Positions 33,147 through 41,666 of a DNA stretch of 64,000 nt are shown one piece after another (position 1 is the stretch's first letter; the number at the start of each line of letters is the position of its first letter). The translations under genes were made by a program, and so were the position numbers. The notes below the pieces were generated by a model. It ran no database searches. It was given only the letters and a program-made list of their open reading frames with translations, and was not told the DNA's origin. Source of the stretch: Celeribacter arenosi (lineage in GTDB: Bacteria; Pseudomonadota; Alphaproteobacteria; Rhodobacterales; Rhodobacteraceae); NCBI RefSeq assembly GCF_039539485.1, contig NZ_BAABDF010000007.1, positions 1,240,001 through 1,304,000 of the forward strand, written 5' to 3'.

Positions 33147-33684
33147 CGTGTAACCTCTAAGTGTCAGCAGTCTGAGCCACCCTACCCGATCGCATCTCAC
33201 AATGAGAGGGCCGCGCACTCACGTTCGCGCTATTGTGCTATATGGACAACAGTGGCCCGCCGAGGTGACTTCGCGTGTGTTTTTCCCCTTTGGCGCCAAT
33301 TCCCTACGCCGGGCTATGACATCAAAATCGATCCTAACTTCGATGCATTTTTCCCTTAGAAAACGGGCGGCGTGCGCAAAAACCTGCCGATTTTTGAGGA
33401 GTTAGAGGATTTTATGGAACAGATGCTTGGTTCGGGAATCGCATTGTGCCATAACTTCACCAAGGTTGCTGATTTGACGTGTTAGCGATTACCGGATGTG
33501 AAAATTCTGGGCACAAACCGGGGCGCAGTCCCGCGACAAGACCGCGAAACAATCGTGGCAGTGCAAAACCGGAAGTGCGGGATATCATTCCGCATCACAA
33601 CCGGCAAAAAGACCGCAACGAAGCGGTGAGTTAATTGGGAACCGCGTGAGGCGGGAACAGGTAAGCGACGGGACGCTTGAGAGA
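33147..33684. other. 540-nt intergenic region with repeats and hairpins
   Basis: No protein gene of normal size. It holds a 23-codon ORF (33414-33485), three copies of a CAAA/CACAACCGG-like motif (near 33512, 33573, 33595), two copies of AAGACCGC (33538, 33609) and short hairpins at 33531-33546, 33575-33596 and 33612-33627. Together they look like the leader of the MepK-like gene. No sure promoter was identified. Confidence 0.4.
33414..33485 (+). CDS. Possible 23-residue leader peptide
   Basis: ATG at 33414 with GAGG five bases upstream, encoding MEQMLGSGIALCHNFTKVAD plus three residues and a TAG stop. It lies 199 nt before the MepK-like gene. Only the ribosome site and position support it; it may be chance. 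Confidence 0.25.
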   Translation: MEQMLGSGIALCHNFTKVADLTC

Positions 33685-34254
33685 ATGACCAAAAACGCTT
33701 CCAGCGTGATATCACGCCGCGGTTTGCTCCGTGGCTTTGCAGCAGCCACACTTTGCGCAGCTCCGGTTTATGCCAATGCGGCGGGACTTCTGCGGGGCGC
33801 TGGCGACATCCGCCGCCTTCGCATGTTCTCGGGACGCACCGGCGAAAGCATCGACACCATTTACTGGATCGAAGGCGAATACATTCAGGAAGCTCTCAAA
33901 GAGGTCTCCTACTTCATGCGCGACTGGCGCAACTCTCAGGTCAAGGCGATTGATGCACGCACGGTCGACATCATGACCGCCGCGCACAGCCTGATGGAAG
34001 TCAACGAACCCTATCTTTTGCTGTCCGGCTACAGATCGCCGGCAACAAACGCCATGTTGCGCTCGCGTTCGCGCGGCGTTGCCAAGAACTCCCTGCACAT
34101 GAAGGGTCAGGCCGCTGATCTCCGCCTGAACTCCCGCTCTGTCGGGCAAATGGCAAAAGCTGCCGCAAACTGTTCGGCCGGTGGCGTCGGCAGCTACTAT
34201 GGCTCCGATTTCGTGCACATGGACTGCGGTCCGGTTCGCACCTGGAAGGGCTAA
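33685..34254 (+). CDS. MepK-like murein endopeptidase (DUF882/YcbK), Tat signal
   Basis: A 189-residue zinc peptidase of the M15-like DUF882 family. A twin-arginine signal (ISRRGLLRGFAAATLCAAPVYANA) points to Tat export. The core has LLLSGYRSPATNAMLR, SLHMKGQAADLRL and FVHMDCGPVRTW, giving the His/Asp/His metal set. E. coli MepK cleaves 3-3 cross-links, the bonds made by the L,D-transpeptidase encoded divergently next door. ATG at 33685 has GAGAG immediately upstream. Confidence 0.9.
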   Translation: MTKNASSVISRRGLLRGFAAATLCAAPVYANAAGLLRGAGDIRRLRMFSGRTGESIDTIYWIEGEYIQEALKEVSYFMRDWRNSQVKAIDARTVDIMTAAHSLMEVNEPYLLLSGYRSPATNAMLRSRSRGVAKNSLHMKGQAADLRLNSRSVGQMAKAAANCSAGGVGSYYGSDFVHMDCGPVRTWKG

Positions 34255-34593
34255 GGCCTACTTCGCAGGCGGCTCCACCTCAAAATTTGGCGGTCAGCAC
34301 GCACGATAAACGTCGAATCACGGCAGTTATCCGGTGCGCGACAAGCCACATTTCCCGCCCCCAATCCTCTTTTGTCATCGTCTGCATGCGCAAAGGCGCC
34401 CTCCGTGCAGGTCACAAAACTGTCACCTTCACTCTTTCCCTGCCGTGGGAAATCGGGGCAAACTGAAAACAAAATTCTTCCTGAATCCAATAATTTAAGC
34501 GGCGACCTGGAATTCTAGTCTGCAAACCTTGCCTGACATAAGAACACCCCCTTGCACCACAATTTCGAATTTACTTCGCGATTTGTGTAACAA
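34255..34593. other. Gene-free stretch before TPR regulator
   Basis: About 340 nt without a credible ORF. The 3' half (34440-34590) is visibly A/T-richer than its surroundings and probably carries the promoter of the next gene, but no clear -35/-10 pair was found. A 79-codon minus frame at 34251-34490 lacks a ribosome site and family features. Confidence 0.5.
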
Positions 34594-34609
34594 GATGTAA
34601 CGTTACATC
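34594..34609. promoter_or_regulatory. Perfect 16-nt palindrome, probable operator
   Basis: GATGTAACGTTACATC is a perfect inverted repeat ending directly at the Shine-Dalgarno of the TPR regulator gene. A third TGTAAC half-site lies at 34586-34591, in direct repeat four bases upstream. The spacing suggests a dimeric regulator binding next to or over the promoter or ribosome site. The binding protein is unknown. Confidence 0.55.
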
Positions 34610-34619
34610 AGGAGATTTG

Positions 34620-36299
34620 GTGTCGATTGTAAGTGGTGATTTCCAGATGCAGACAGACCGAGAGAGCGTGCAAGCGCACTTAGAAAAGATTTTCAAAAGC
34701 CCCGATTTCCCCAAACGCGGGCGAATGCAGGATCTGTTGAGATATCTGACCGAGGCGGCGCTGAACGATGCCGGCCACGAGGTAAAAGCCTATAGCATCG
34801 GATTGGATGTTTTGGGGAGATCTTCCGATTTCGACCCCAATTCCGACTCCATCGTGCGCGTTCAGGTTGGAAGACTGCGAAAACACCTCGTTTATTACTA
34901 CCTGACGTCTGGGCGCAATGACCCCCTGCGCCTCAGCCTGCCACGGGGAACATATGCGTTGGAGGTTCTCACCGCAGACCCCGATCAGATTGCCGATGAC
35001 GCAAGTGAGGCGCCTTCACCCGCGGATCTGTCTTCCAAATCGTTAGCGCCACCCCAAAGTCACAGTCTGGGAACCCGCGCTCTGGTTGCCTTTTCCCCTT
35101 TCTCGGTGGTTCAGGGATCGGAGAATGACGCAGCCCTTGCTGCTGAGGTCGAAGCCGATCTGCGGGTGCATGTCGCTAAGATCGACGGGATATCCGTCAC
35201 CCAAACCGGCGTTACAAAGCAGGATCCCGATCTTTTTGTGAATGGCAGCCTCAGAACCGTCGGGAACCGCACACGTGTGCATCTGGAGCTCCTCGGCCCG
35301 ACGATGGAAACCATCTGGGGCGGCAATATTACCGAGGAAACCAGCGATGATCCCTTCGCATCACAAGACGCCCTGCTGCAGAACCTCGTGATGGAACTTC
35401 GACTGCGGATCATCAATGCGGTCCGCGCACCTCTGAGCAATGTGCCCATTGAGACCTTGACGGCCTGGGAGAAATATATGGTCTCGGTCTTTGCACCGGA
35501 CCGCCGCCCGAATTCTCAGGCTTTCGAACAAAATTGTGTCAGCCTCCTCGAACAAGCCGTCGAAGACGCGCCTGACGATGCGCGTGTTCATGCCGCACTG
35601 GCTGAAAAATATGCCTACCTGATGAACGTAGACCCGCGCAAAGATACCACCGAAGCTGCTGAAAAGGCTGAGGTTTTTGTGCGAAGAGCCAATGATTTGG
35701 ACCCGAACAGTTCGGACGTGCTATTCAATACATCGCTATACCATTGGCATCGTGGCAACGTGCCCCTTGCCCTGAATGCCACACGCAGGACGTTAGAGCT
35801 GGAGCCGTTCCACCCCCTCGCCCGCCTGCACAAATTGTGCTTTCCCTTTGTTGACCGACTGCCGGACACATCGTTGATCGAGGAAATAAAAGCCTTCGAA
35901 ACACGTTTTGCACGAGACAATGCCGCGCGCTGGATCGCTCTGTCATGGATCACCCAGTTCTACCTCAACCGTTCCGAGTACGACCATGCGGTGGAATTCG
36001 GCTACCTCACCCAGGAAACCGCGTCGACGCCGGAAACCCGCATGCGGCTCGCGGCAGCTCTGGTGCAGGTGGGGCGAAACGAAGATGCGCAGGATCAAAT
36101 CGAGAGCTATCTGGAGTTTTGGCCGAACCTTGATCCGGCCCATTACGCAAGTACCGTCATTCCTCGCCGATTTGGCACGGGAATGGTTGGACGTGAGCTG
36201 GAAAGGATCTATTTCTCGCTTGCACGGGTGGTATCGGCGAAAACACATCTTAAAGTCATTCACACCGGAGCACCCAATGTCACAAAACAGTCACGGTGA
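34620..36299 (+). CDS. TPR protein with winged-helix-like N-terminal domain
   Basis: A 559-residue cytoplasmic protein. The N-terminal 100 residues (HLEKIFKSPDFPKRGRMQDLLRYL, KAYSIGLDVLGRSSDFDPNSDSIVRVQVGRLRKHL, LRLSLPRGTYALEV) match a domain found at the start of TolB-like/TPR regulators and some adenylate-cyclase-type proteins. The middle (residues about 140-280) is TolB-like (ALVAFSPFSVVQGSENDAALA, LFVNGSLRTVGNRTRVHLEL). The C-terminal half is TPR helices. No cyclase domain and no membrane span are seen. GTG at 34620 has AGGAG five bases upstream; a TTG at 34617 and ATG at 34650 are alternatives. Confidence 0.8.
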   Translation: MSIVSGDFQMQTDRESVQAHLEKIFKSPDFPKRGRMQDLLRYLTEAALNDAGHEVKAYSIGLDVLGRSSDFDPNSDSIVRVQVGRLRKHLVYYYLTSGRNDPLRLSLPRGTYALEVLTADPDQIADDASEAPSPADLSSKSLAPPQSHSLGTRALVAFSPFSVVQGSENDAALAAEVEADLRVHVAKIDGISVTQTGVTKQDPDLFVNGSLRTVGNRTRVHLELLGPTMETIWGGNITEETSDDPFASQDALLQNLVMELRLRIINAVRAPLSNVPIETLTAWEKYMVSVFAPDRRPNSQAFEQNCVSLLEQAVEDAPDDARVHAALAEKYAYLMNVDPRKDTTEAAEKAEVFVRRANDLDPNSSDVLFNTSLYHWHRGNVPLALNATRRTLELEPFHPLARLHKLCFPFVDRLPDTSLIEEIKAFETRFARDNAARWIALSWITQFYLNRSEYDHAVEFGYLTQETASTPETRMRLAAALVQVGRNEDAQDQIESYLEFWPNLDPAHYASTVIPRRFGTGMVGRELERIYFSLARVVSAKTHLKVIHTGAPNVTKQSR

Positions 36300-36387
36300 C
36301 CGCTGCGAATGTACTTTGGTCCCGGTCAAAGGATCGCTATTGCAGTAGGATTAACGGTTAAGAATGATCGGACGACACAGGTAGAAA

Positions 36388-36666
36388 ATGGGAAAAGTCC
36401 TAACAATAAACGGCGCAGCAAGCGCTCCCGCACCATCGCCAAGCACGTCCGGCGACGACGCAAATGCGCGTCTTGAACGCGTTCGGTGGCGGGCTGCTCA
36501 AATGCGCGCTCTGATCCCCGATCCTGAAAAAGCTGCCCGTCACTATCAAGAACTGTGGTTTGTCGAAATTCTGCTCGATCTCGGCGACTACAGCCGTGAG
36601 CATGAGTTGAACCAAACCCACGTTCTCCTTCTGGAAGCCATGGAAGAGTTGCTGCGCAACGAATAG
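36388..36666 (+). CDS. Small protein of unknown function
   Basis: A 92-residue hydrophilic protein: a Ser/Pro/Ala-rich N terminus (GAASAPAPSPSTSGDD), then helices LERVRWRAAQMRALIPDPEKAARHYQELWFVEILLDLGD and QTHVLLLEAMEELLRNE. Ribosome site weak (AGG eight bases before ATG). It follows the TPR regulator by 88 nt and precedes tRNA-Arg. No family recognised. Confidence 0.55.
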   Translation: MGKVLTINGAASAPAPSPSTSGDDANARLERVRWRAAQMRALIPDPEKAARHYQELWFVEILLDLGDYSREHELNQTHVLLLEAMEELLRNE

Positions 36667-36724
36667 CCATCCGCTTCGATGCAACTGTTACCGCATGCTT
36701 AAATCTGTGTGAGCTTTATGAAAA

Positions 36725-36801
36725 TGGCGCACCCAAGAGGATTCGAACCTCTGGCCTCTGCCTTCGGAGGGCAGCGCTCTATCCAGCTGAGCTATGGGTG
36801 C
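36725..36801 (-). tRNA. tRNA-Arg (anticodon CCG)
   Basis: 77-nt cloverleaf on the minus strand with encoded CCA: acceptor GCACCCA/TGGGTGC, D-arm AGCTCAGCTGGATAGAGC, anticodon stem CTGCC/GGCAG with loop CTCCGAA (CCG), T-arm AGAGGTTCGAATCCTCT. Reads the CGG codon. Confidence 0.97.
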
Positions 36802-36856
36802 GCGTGCGCCTGTCTATAGAGAAACGCATATCCCCACGCAATCGGTTTTCACCCGC

Positions 36857-37330
36857 TTAATCGCCAGTCCGACGATGATCTAAAGTGGAGCGCAGAATGC
36901 ACGGGCCAGCCCCGCCTACCATAGCAGCCAACCCTTCGGAAAAGGTGATCGAATACTCCGACGTGCTTTCAAGATGGTCGATGGCCCTGACGTAGAGATT
37001 ATGGAGCAACGCGACAGAAATTGTCCCCATGGGAGATGGTTCTTCTTTCGAAATCGCGGCGCGCCAATGGTTCTCACCAACATGCGTCCACTCGAAATCA
37101 CCAGCGAATGTTTCCGGCGAGAACGGATCAGGAAAATCGATGCGCTGTCCTTCGTAGCCATCGCCCTGAGTTAGTGCCGGAGCCAAGCCTTGTTCGATCC
37201 GGGGCGGACACCCTTCGTCATCGGTGTAGACCACGGAGCCGGCCCAGATACCGCTCTGGGGCTGGATATCCGCACAGACGGGCGCTGCGATACCAACCAT
37301 ACAAAGTGCGAAGATTGCCTGTGCTTTCAT
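36857..37330 (-). CDS. Secreted protein of unknown function
   Basis: A 157-residue protein with signal peptide KAQAIFALCMVGIAAPVCA (start ATG at 37330 with GGGAGG six bases upstream). The mature part begins DIQPQSGIWAGSVVYTDDEGCPP and has paired cysteines (GCPP, GPCILR), so a periplasmic disulfide is possible. It lies 52 nt downstream of sufS on the same strand and may be the tail of the suf transcript or independent. No family recognised. Confidence 0.7.
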   Translation of the reverse strand: MKAQAIFALCMVGIAAPVCADIQPQSGIWAGSVVYTDDEGCPPRIEQGLAPALTQGDGYEGQRIDFPDPFSPETFAGDFEWTHVGENHWRAAISKEEPSPMGTISVALLHNLYVRAIDHLESTSEYSITFSEGLAAMVGGAGPCILRSTLDHRRTGD

Positions 37331-37382
37331 CTGCGGCCTCCCACAGGAAAACACTGGCCTCCCGATGCCGTTCGCGCAACCC

Positions 37383-38603
37383 TTAACCAAAAAAGTCGCG
37401 GCAAAGCTCCAATGCGTCCACCAGCGTGTCCACCTCCGCGCGCGTGTTGTACATGCCAAAGGACGCACGACATGTCGCCGTCACGCCAAGGTGTTCCATC
37501 AATGGCATGGCACAATGCGATCCGGCACGCACCGCCACACCGCGCTTATCAAGCACCGTAGACAGATCATGCGCATGGGCCCCTTCCATGGTGAAGGAAA
37601 AGATTGCCCCCTTACCCGGAGACGTGCCCTGCACGGAGAGCCAATTCAGACCCTGCAGCCGCGCACTTGCATAGGCGGCAATATCGGCTTCATGGGCAGC
37701 GATCGCGTCCATGCCGATGCTTTCGAGATAGTCGAGCGCGACCCCAAAACCGATGGTTTGCACGATGCCGGGGGTGCCTGCCTCGAACTTCATCGGGGGC
37801 TTATTGTAAGTCACCACATCTTTGGACACATGGTCGATCATATCGCCACCGCCCATGAAGGGTCGCATCTCCGCCTGACGCTCTGCGCGGATGTAGATCG
37901 CGCCCGAACCGGAGGGACCATAAAGTTTGTGGCCGGTGATCGGATAAAAATCGCATCCGATATCCACAACATCGATTGGTCCATGCACCGCGGCCTGCGA
38001 CCCATCGACGAGCGTCGCTACACCGCGCGCGCGCGCCGCATGGCAGATGGTCTTCACATCTACCTTCGTGCCGGTCACGTTGGACATATGAGTGATCGCG
38101 ACAAGCTTGGTCTTGGGCCCTATCGCATCAATGACTGCCTGCGGGTCGAGGCTACCATCAGGCGCGCAATCGACCCATTTCAGGACAACGCCCATCCGTT
38201 CGCGCAGAAAATGCCACGGCACGATATTGGCGTGATGCTCCATGACCGAAAGGACGATTTCATCCCCCGCCTGCAGGCGCGGCATCGCCCAAGAATAAGC
38301 GACCAGATTGATCGCCTCGGTCGTCCCGGAGGTAAAGATGATCTCGTCTTCGTGGCCTGCGCGCATGAACCGGCGCACTTTTTCGCGCACGCCCTCGTAC
38401 TTTTCGGTCGCAAGATTAGAAAGAAAGTGTAACCCACGGTGAACGTTAGAATATTCCTGCGAATAGACCTGCGTGATGGCGTCAATCACAACCTGCGGCT
38501 TCTGTGCCGACGCCCCGTTGTCGAGATAGGTCAGCGGCTTTCCGTTCACCTCGCGTGACAAAATAGGAAAGTCGCGGCGGATCGCGTCGACATCATAGGT
38601 CAT
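37383..38603 (-). CDS. sufS: Cysteine desulfurase SufS
   Basis: PLP enzyme that takes sulfur from L-cysteine for the SufBCD scaffold. The 406 residues are group II type: YLDNGASAQKP, NVHRGLHFLS, the PLP Lys in TGHKLYGPSGSGAIY and the catalytic Cys364 in RAGSHCAMPLMEHLG. No sufE is seen in the operon. The start overlaps the YIP1 gene stop (ATGA). This is the second desulfurase of the operon; the IscS-like one is at 44.7-45.7 kb. Confidence 0.96.
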   Translation of the reverse strand: MTYDVDAIRRDFPILSREVNGKPLTYLDNGASAQKPQVVIDAITQVYSQEYSNVHRGLHFLSNLATEKYEGVREKVRRFMRAGHEDEIIFTSGTTEAINLVAYSWAMPRLQAGDEIVLSVMEHHANIVPWHFLRERMGVVLKWVDCAPDGSLDPQAVIDAIGPKTKLVAITHMSNVTGTKVDVKTICHAARARGVATLVDGSQAAVHGPIDVVDIGCDFYPITGHKLYGPSGSGAIYIRAERQAEMRPFMGGGDMIDHVSKDVVTYNKPPMKFEAGTPGIVQTIGFGVALDYLESIGMDAIAAHEADIAAYASARLQGLNWLSVQGTSPGKGAIFSFTMEGAHAHDLSTVLDKRGVAVRAGSHCAMPLMEHLGVTATCRASFGMYNTRAEVDTLVDALELCRDFFG

Positions 38604-39094
38604 GTAGTTTCAACCCCTTTGGGGAACGCGGCCTCGGCCAGTCCAAATCCCCAGAAAACCAGAAACGCCCCGAGTGCCACTCCGCCGGTAAGCGTGAACC
38701 CGACGCTCGGCCCCACAAAGCCTGCCACCAACCCCCACAGGAGCCACAGAGGCGCCGCCGCGAGTAAGGCCCAGAACGTCGCGACCCGAACAGGATAGCC
38801 GCCCGCCCCGCCCGCGAGGCGCAATACAACGCCCACGACGCCGGACAGCACGTAAAACACCAAAGGCATAAAGAACAACCACCCGAGAAGAGCGGCCCCG
38901 ATCAGCATCTGCAGTTCATGTCCGCTCTCGAATGCTTCGCGTGACAGGCGCGGCCATTGCGCAACAAAGATCAGGCCACAGGCCAGCATCAGCGTCACCA
39001 AGGCGCGCCCCTCATCGGGTTCCGGCCCGATCCGGTGACGGACAACACGGCGCGGTGTGCGATAGGTCGCCACGATATCCGTCACCAAACCCAT
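38600..39094 (-). CDS. YIP1 family membrane protein
   Basis: A 164-residue integral membrane protein with about five hydrophobic helices (LMLACGLIFVAQW, LLGWLFFMPLVFYVLSGVVGVVL, FWALLAAAPLWLLWGLVAGFVG, GVALGAFLVFWGFGLAEAAF), matching the YIP1 family. The start at 39094 overlaps the sufD stop as TGATG and gives the family-like N terminus MGLVTDIVATYRTPRRVV; a GTG at 39118 is possible. Its place between sufD and sufS suggests co-expression; a direct role in Fe-S assembly is unproven. Confidence 0.82.
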   Translation of the reverse strand: MGLVTDIVATYRTPRRVVRHRIGPEPDEGRALVTLMLACGLIFVAQWPRLSREAFESGHELQMLIGAALLGWLFFMPLVFYVLSGVVGVVLRLAGGAGGYPVRVATFWALLAAAPLWLLWGLVAGFVGPSVGFTLTGGVALGAFLVFWGFGLAEAAFPKGVETT

Positions 39095-40392
39095 CAGGCT
39101 TTCCGGCGCTTGAGCCACCCTTCGAGACGGGTCAAAACCTCGCTCGAAATGGCTTCATCTTCAATCTCGTCAAGCACTTCGGCAAGAAACGCCAAGGTCA
39201 GAAGATCCGTCGCTTCGCGTTCCGGAACCCCGCGCGAGCGTAGGTAGAACAGCGCCGTTTCATCGATCGCACCGACCGTGGAACCATGTGAACAGGCCAC
39301 GTCATCGGCGTAAATCTCCAACTCCGGCTTGGCGAGAAACTGGCTATCGCCATCCAACAGCAAGCCTTGGCTGATTTGATAGCCATCGGTTTTCTGCGCG
39401 CCATCTTTCACGAGGATTTTGCCTTGGAACACGCCCTCTGCGCCGTTTCTGAGCACCTTTTTGAAAACCTGACGGCTCTCGCAACGCTCTGCGTCATGGG
39501 TCACGAACACGGTGTCATCGTGGTGAAAACTACCATCCCCCATCGCCACACCGGCGACATGGGCGTTTGAGTCATCACCGACAATATCCAGAACCACTTC
39601 GTTGCGTGTCAGAACACCATTCGCGGTCATCGTGAAGGATTTGAACAATGCCTCGGCACCGATGCGCGCAAAAATATGCGTTGCCGCACGGCGCTCATGA
39701 TCGCGCCCTTGGGTGCGGACATGGTGGAATTTCGCGCCCTCGGCGACATCTACTTCCATCACCTTGTTGAACCGTGCCGCAGCGGGCCCGTTTTCCAGAA
39801 TGGTGAGCTCCGCCCCTGTTTCCACGCGAACAACGTGGTGGAGGATAGCGTCGGAAGTATCTGAATTATGGAGGTAAACGAGATTCACAGGCTTGGTAAC
39901 GACGCCAGTGGCACGAACGACGATACCATCCGTTGCGAAACACGTGTTCATTGCCGCCAGTGGCCGTTCAACCGGATCTTGCCCATCTGTTTCCAGAACC
40001 CCGTAGAGGTCCTTTGCCCAATGGATGTCAGCAGCCAAAGCTTCCGACAGGCGCATGATTTCGAGGTTTTCGCCAGAAAGATCGTCCGAGGCACCTTCAT
40101 CGAACACACCGTCAACGAAGACGATCGTCAGCCGATCAATGCTGCCAAACATCGGCGCTTCGTCGGAACCATCAAAAGTGGCCGCCGGCGTGACAGTTTG
40201 CGCCGTCAGCGTGTCGGGCCGCGTCCAGTTCCAATACTCGTCGCGCGCCTGCGGGAGACCCATCGAAAGGAGCCGGTTCAACGCATCCTGTCGGATGTCA
40301 TTTGACCACGCTGCCCCCTGCGGGATCGGCATTCCCTGAACACGCGCCTGCGTCGCATCCAGTTTGCGTTGTTTAGCTTGTGCGCGTGTCAT
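39094..40392 (-). CDS. sufD: Fe-S cluster assembly protein SufD
   Basis: Subunit of the SufBC2D scaffold complex. The 432 residues contain the SUF-FeS/SufBD core from about residue 150 (NTCFATDGIVVRATGVV, VETGAELTILE, VVLDIVGDDSNAHVAGVAMGDG). The end is ADDVACSHGSTVGAIDETALFYLRSRGVPEREATDLLTLAF, where the conserved His of SufD lies. Shares a base overlap with the sufC stop and with the YIP1 start. Confidence 0.95.
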   Translation of the reverse strand: MTRAQAKQRKLDATQARVQGMPIPQGAAWSNDIRQDALNRLLSMGLPQARDEYWNWTRPDTLTAQTVTPAATFDGSDEAPMFGSIDRLTIVFVDGVFDEGASDDLSGENLEIMRLSEALAADIHWAKDLYGVLETDGQDPVERPLAAMNTCFATDGIVVRATGVVTKPVNLVYLHNSDTSDAILHHVVRVETGAELTILENGPAAARFNKVMEVDVAEGAKFHHVRTQGRDHERRAATHIFARIGAEALFKSFTMTANGVLTRNEVVLDIVGDDSNAHVAGVAMGDGSFHHDDTVFVTHDAERCESRQVFKKVLRNGAEGVFQGKILVKDGAQKTDGYQISQGLLLDGDSQFLAKPELEIYADDVACSHGSTVGAIDETALFYLRSRGVPEREATDLLTLAFLAEVLDEIEDEAISSEVLTRLEGWLKRRKA

Positions 40393-41153
40393 TAGGCTCC
40401 CTCCGCCTCGGCGAGCAGATCAGCGTAGCCGTTCTGTTCCACCTCAAGCGCAAGCTCGGGACCACCGGATTTGATGATGCGGCCGTCGAACATGATGTGC
40501 ACAACATCGGGTTTGATGTAGTCGAGCAGACGTTGGTAGTGCGTGATGACGAGAAACGAACGATCAGGGCTGCGCAGCGCATTCACGCCCTCCGCAACCA
40601 GTTTCATTGCATCGACATCGAGACCGGAATCCGTTTCATCCAGGATGCACATTTTCGGCTCGAGCATCGCCATCTGCAGGATTTCGTTGCGCTTTTTCTC
40701 GCCACCGGAGAAACCGACGTTCACGGGGCGTTTGAGCATATCGGCATCGATTTTCAGACTTTTTGCCTTTTCACGAACGACTTTGAGGAATGTGGTTGCA
40801 TCCATTTCCTCTTCACCGCGCGCTTTGCGCTGTGCGTTCACCGCGGTGCGCAGGAAGGTCATGTTCCCAACGCCGGGAATTTCGACAGGATACTGGAACG
40901 CCAAAAACAGGCCCGCCGCAGCGCGCTCTTCCGGTCCCAGATCAAGCAGTTCCTGACCCTCCAAAGTCGCCGAACCTTCGGTGACCTCATACCCATCACG
41001 GCCCGAAAGCACATAGGATGTCGTCGATTTACCGGAGCCGTTCGGGCCCATGATGGCGTGGACTTCACCCGATTTCACACTCAGGTTCACCCCTTTGAGG
41101 ATTTTTTTGCCCTCTTCTTCGAGTTCTGCGTGCAGGTTTTTGATCTCAAGCAT
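40392..41153 (-). CDS. sufC: Fe-S assembly ATPase SufC
   Basis: ABC-type ATPase of the SufBC2D complex. The 253 residues have Walker A GPNGSGKSTTSYVL, the Q-loop FLAFQYPVEIPGV typical of SufC, signature SGGEKKRNEILQ, Walker B MCILDETDSGLDVDA and a following His switch (LVITHYQRLLDYI). ATG at 41153 is preceded by GGAAGGA. Confidence 0.97.
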   Translation of the reverse strand: MLEIKNLHAELEEEGKKILKGVNLSVKSGEVHAIMGPNGSGKSTTSYVLSGRDGYEVTEGSATLEGQELLDLGPEERAAAGLFLAFQYPVEIPGVGNMTFLRTAVNAQRKARGEEEMDATTFLKVVREKAKSLKIDADMLKRPVNVGFSGGEKKRNEILQMAMLEPKMCILDETDSGLDVDAMKLVAEGVNALRSPDRSFLVITHYQRLLDYIKPDVVHIMFDGRIIKSGGPELALEVEQNGYADLLAEAEGA

Positions 41154-41258
41154 GTGCGTATCCTTCCACAACATTTTGCCCGCACGGGAATTCTCCCGAC
41201 GGGCCAGTCATTGTTTTTTTGTTTTGATAAGTGTTGCGACGCCTATGCGCCGCGCCGG

Positions 41259-41522
41259 TCAAAGACCGACGTAATTCAGGTAGAGAATTAATCCAAGTCC
41301 GAACACCGCCGCCTGAAACAGGCCGGAGCGAAGCCCCAAGCGCATCAGACGCCCTTTGGATGGCCCCATGGACTGGGGTGCAAAGAGCTGGTTGGCTTTC
41401 GACGCTTTTGGCCGTTTCGACCGGCGCAGATTGCCCGCATGGATGGTGGAAAATGTGTTTGCCCCGCCTGCTTCGACGCGCGCCAGACGTGCCGAGAAGC
41501 CGTTCATTTGAACATTCTGCAT
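41259..41522 (-). CDS. Small membrane-anchored protein in suf operon
   Basis: An 87-residue protein with a basic N-terminal part (FSARLARVEAGGANTFSTIHAGNLRRSKRPKA) and one C-terminal hydrophobic helix (LFQAAVFGLGLILYLNYVGL), i.e. a tail-anchored layout. AAGGA lies ten bases before the ATG at 41522; the longer frame to 41582 is less likely. It lies between a three-span membrane protein and sufC. No family recognised. Confidence 0.65.
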   Translation of the reverse strand: MQNVQMNGFSARLARVEAGGANTFSTIHAGNLRRSKRPKASKANQLFAPQSMGPSKGRLMRLGLRSGLFQAAVFGLGLILYLNYVGL

Positions 41523-41666
41523 GATGCCGATCCTTGACTTGCACACCCACAAATTTGGTGTTGTCGTCAGGATTGCTTTCAATTGGGCTAAGATCGTGAC
41601 CGAAGCGGGGAATTGTTGCGCAGTTATGTTCGGATGCGACAGACCCGCGGGCGGAGGTGTTACCTC

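Noticed and set aside
34251..34490. 79-codon minus-strand frame after the MepK-like gene
   Set aside because: No ribosome site or recognisable domain.
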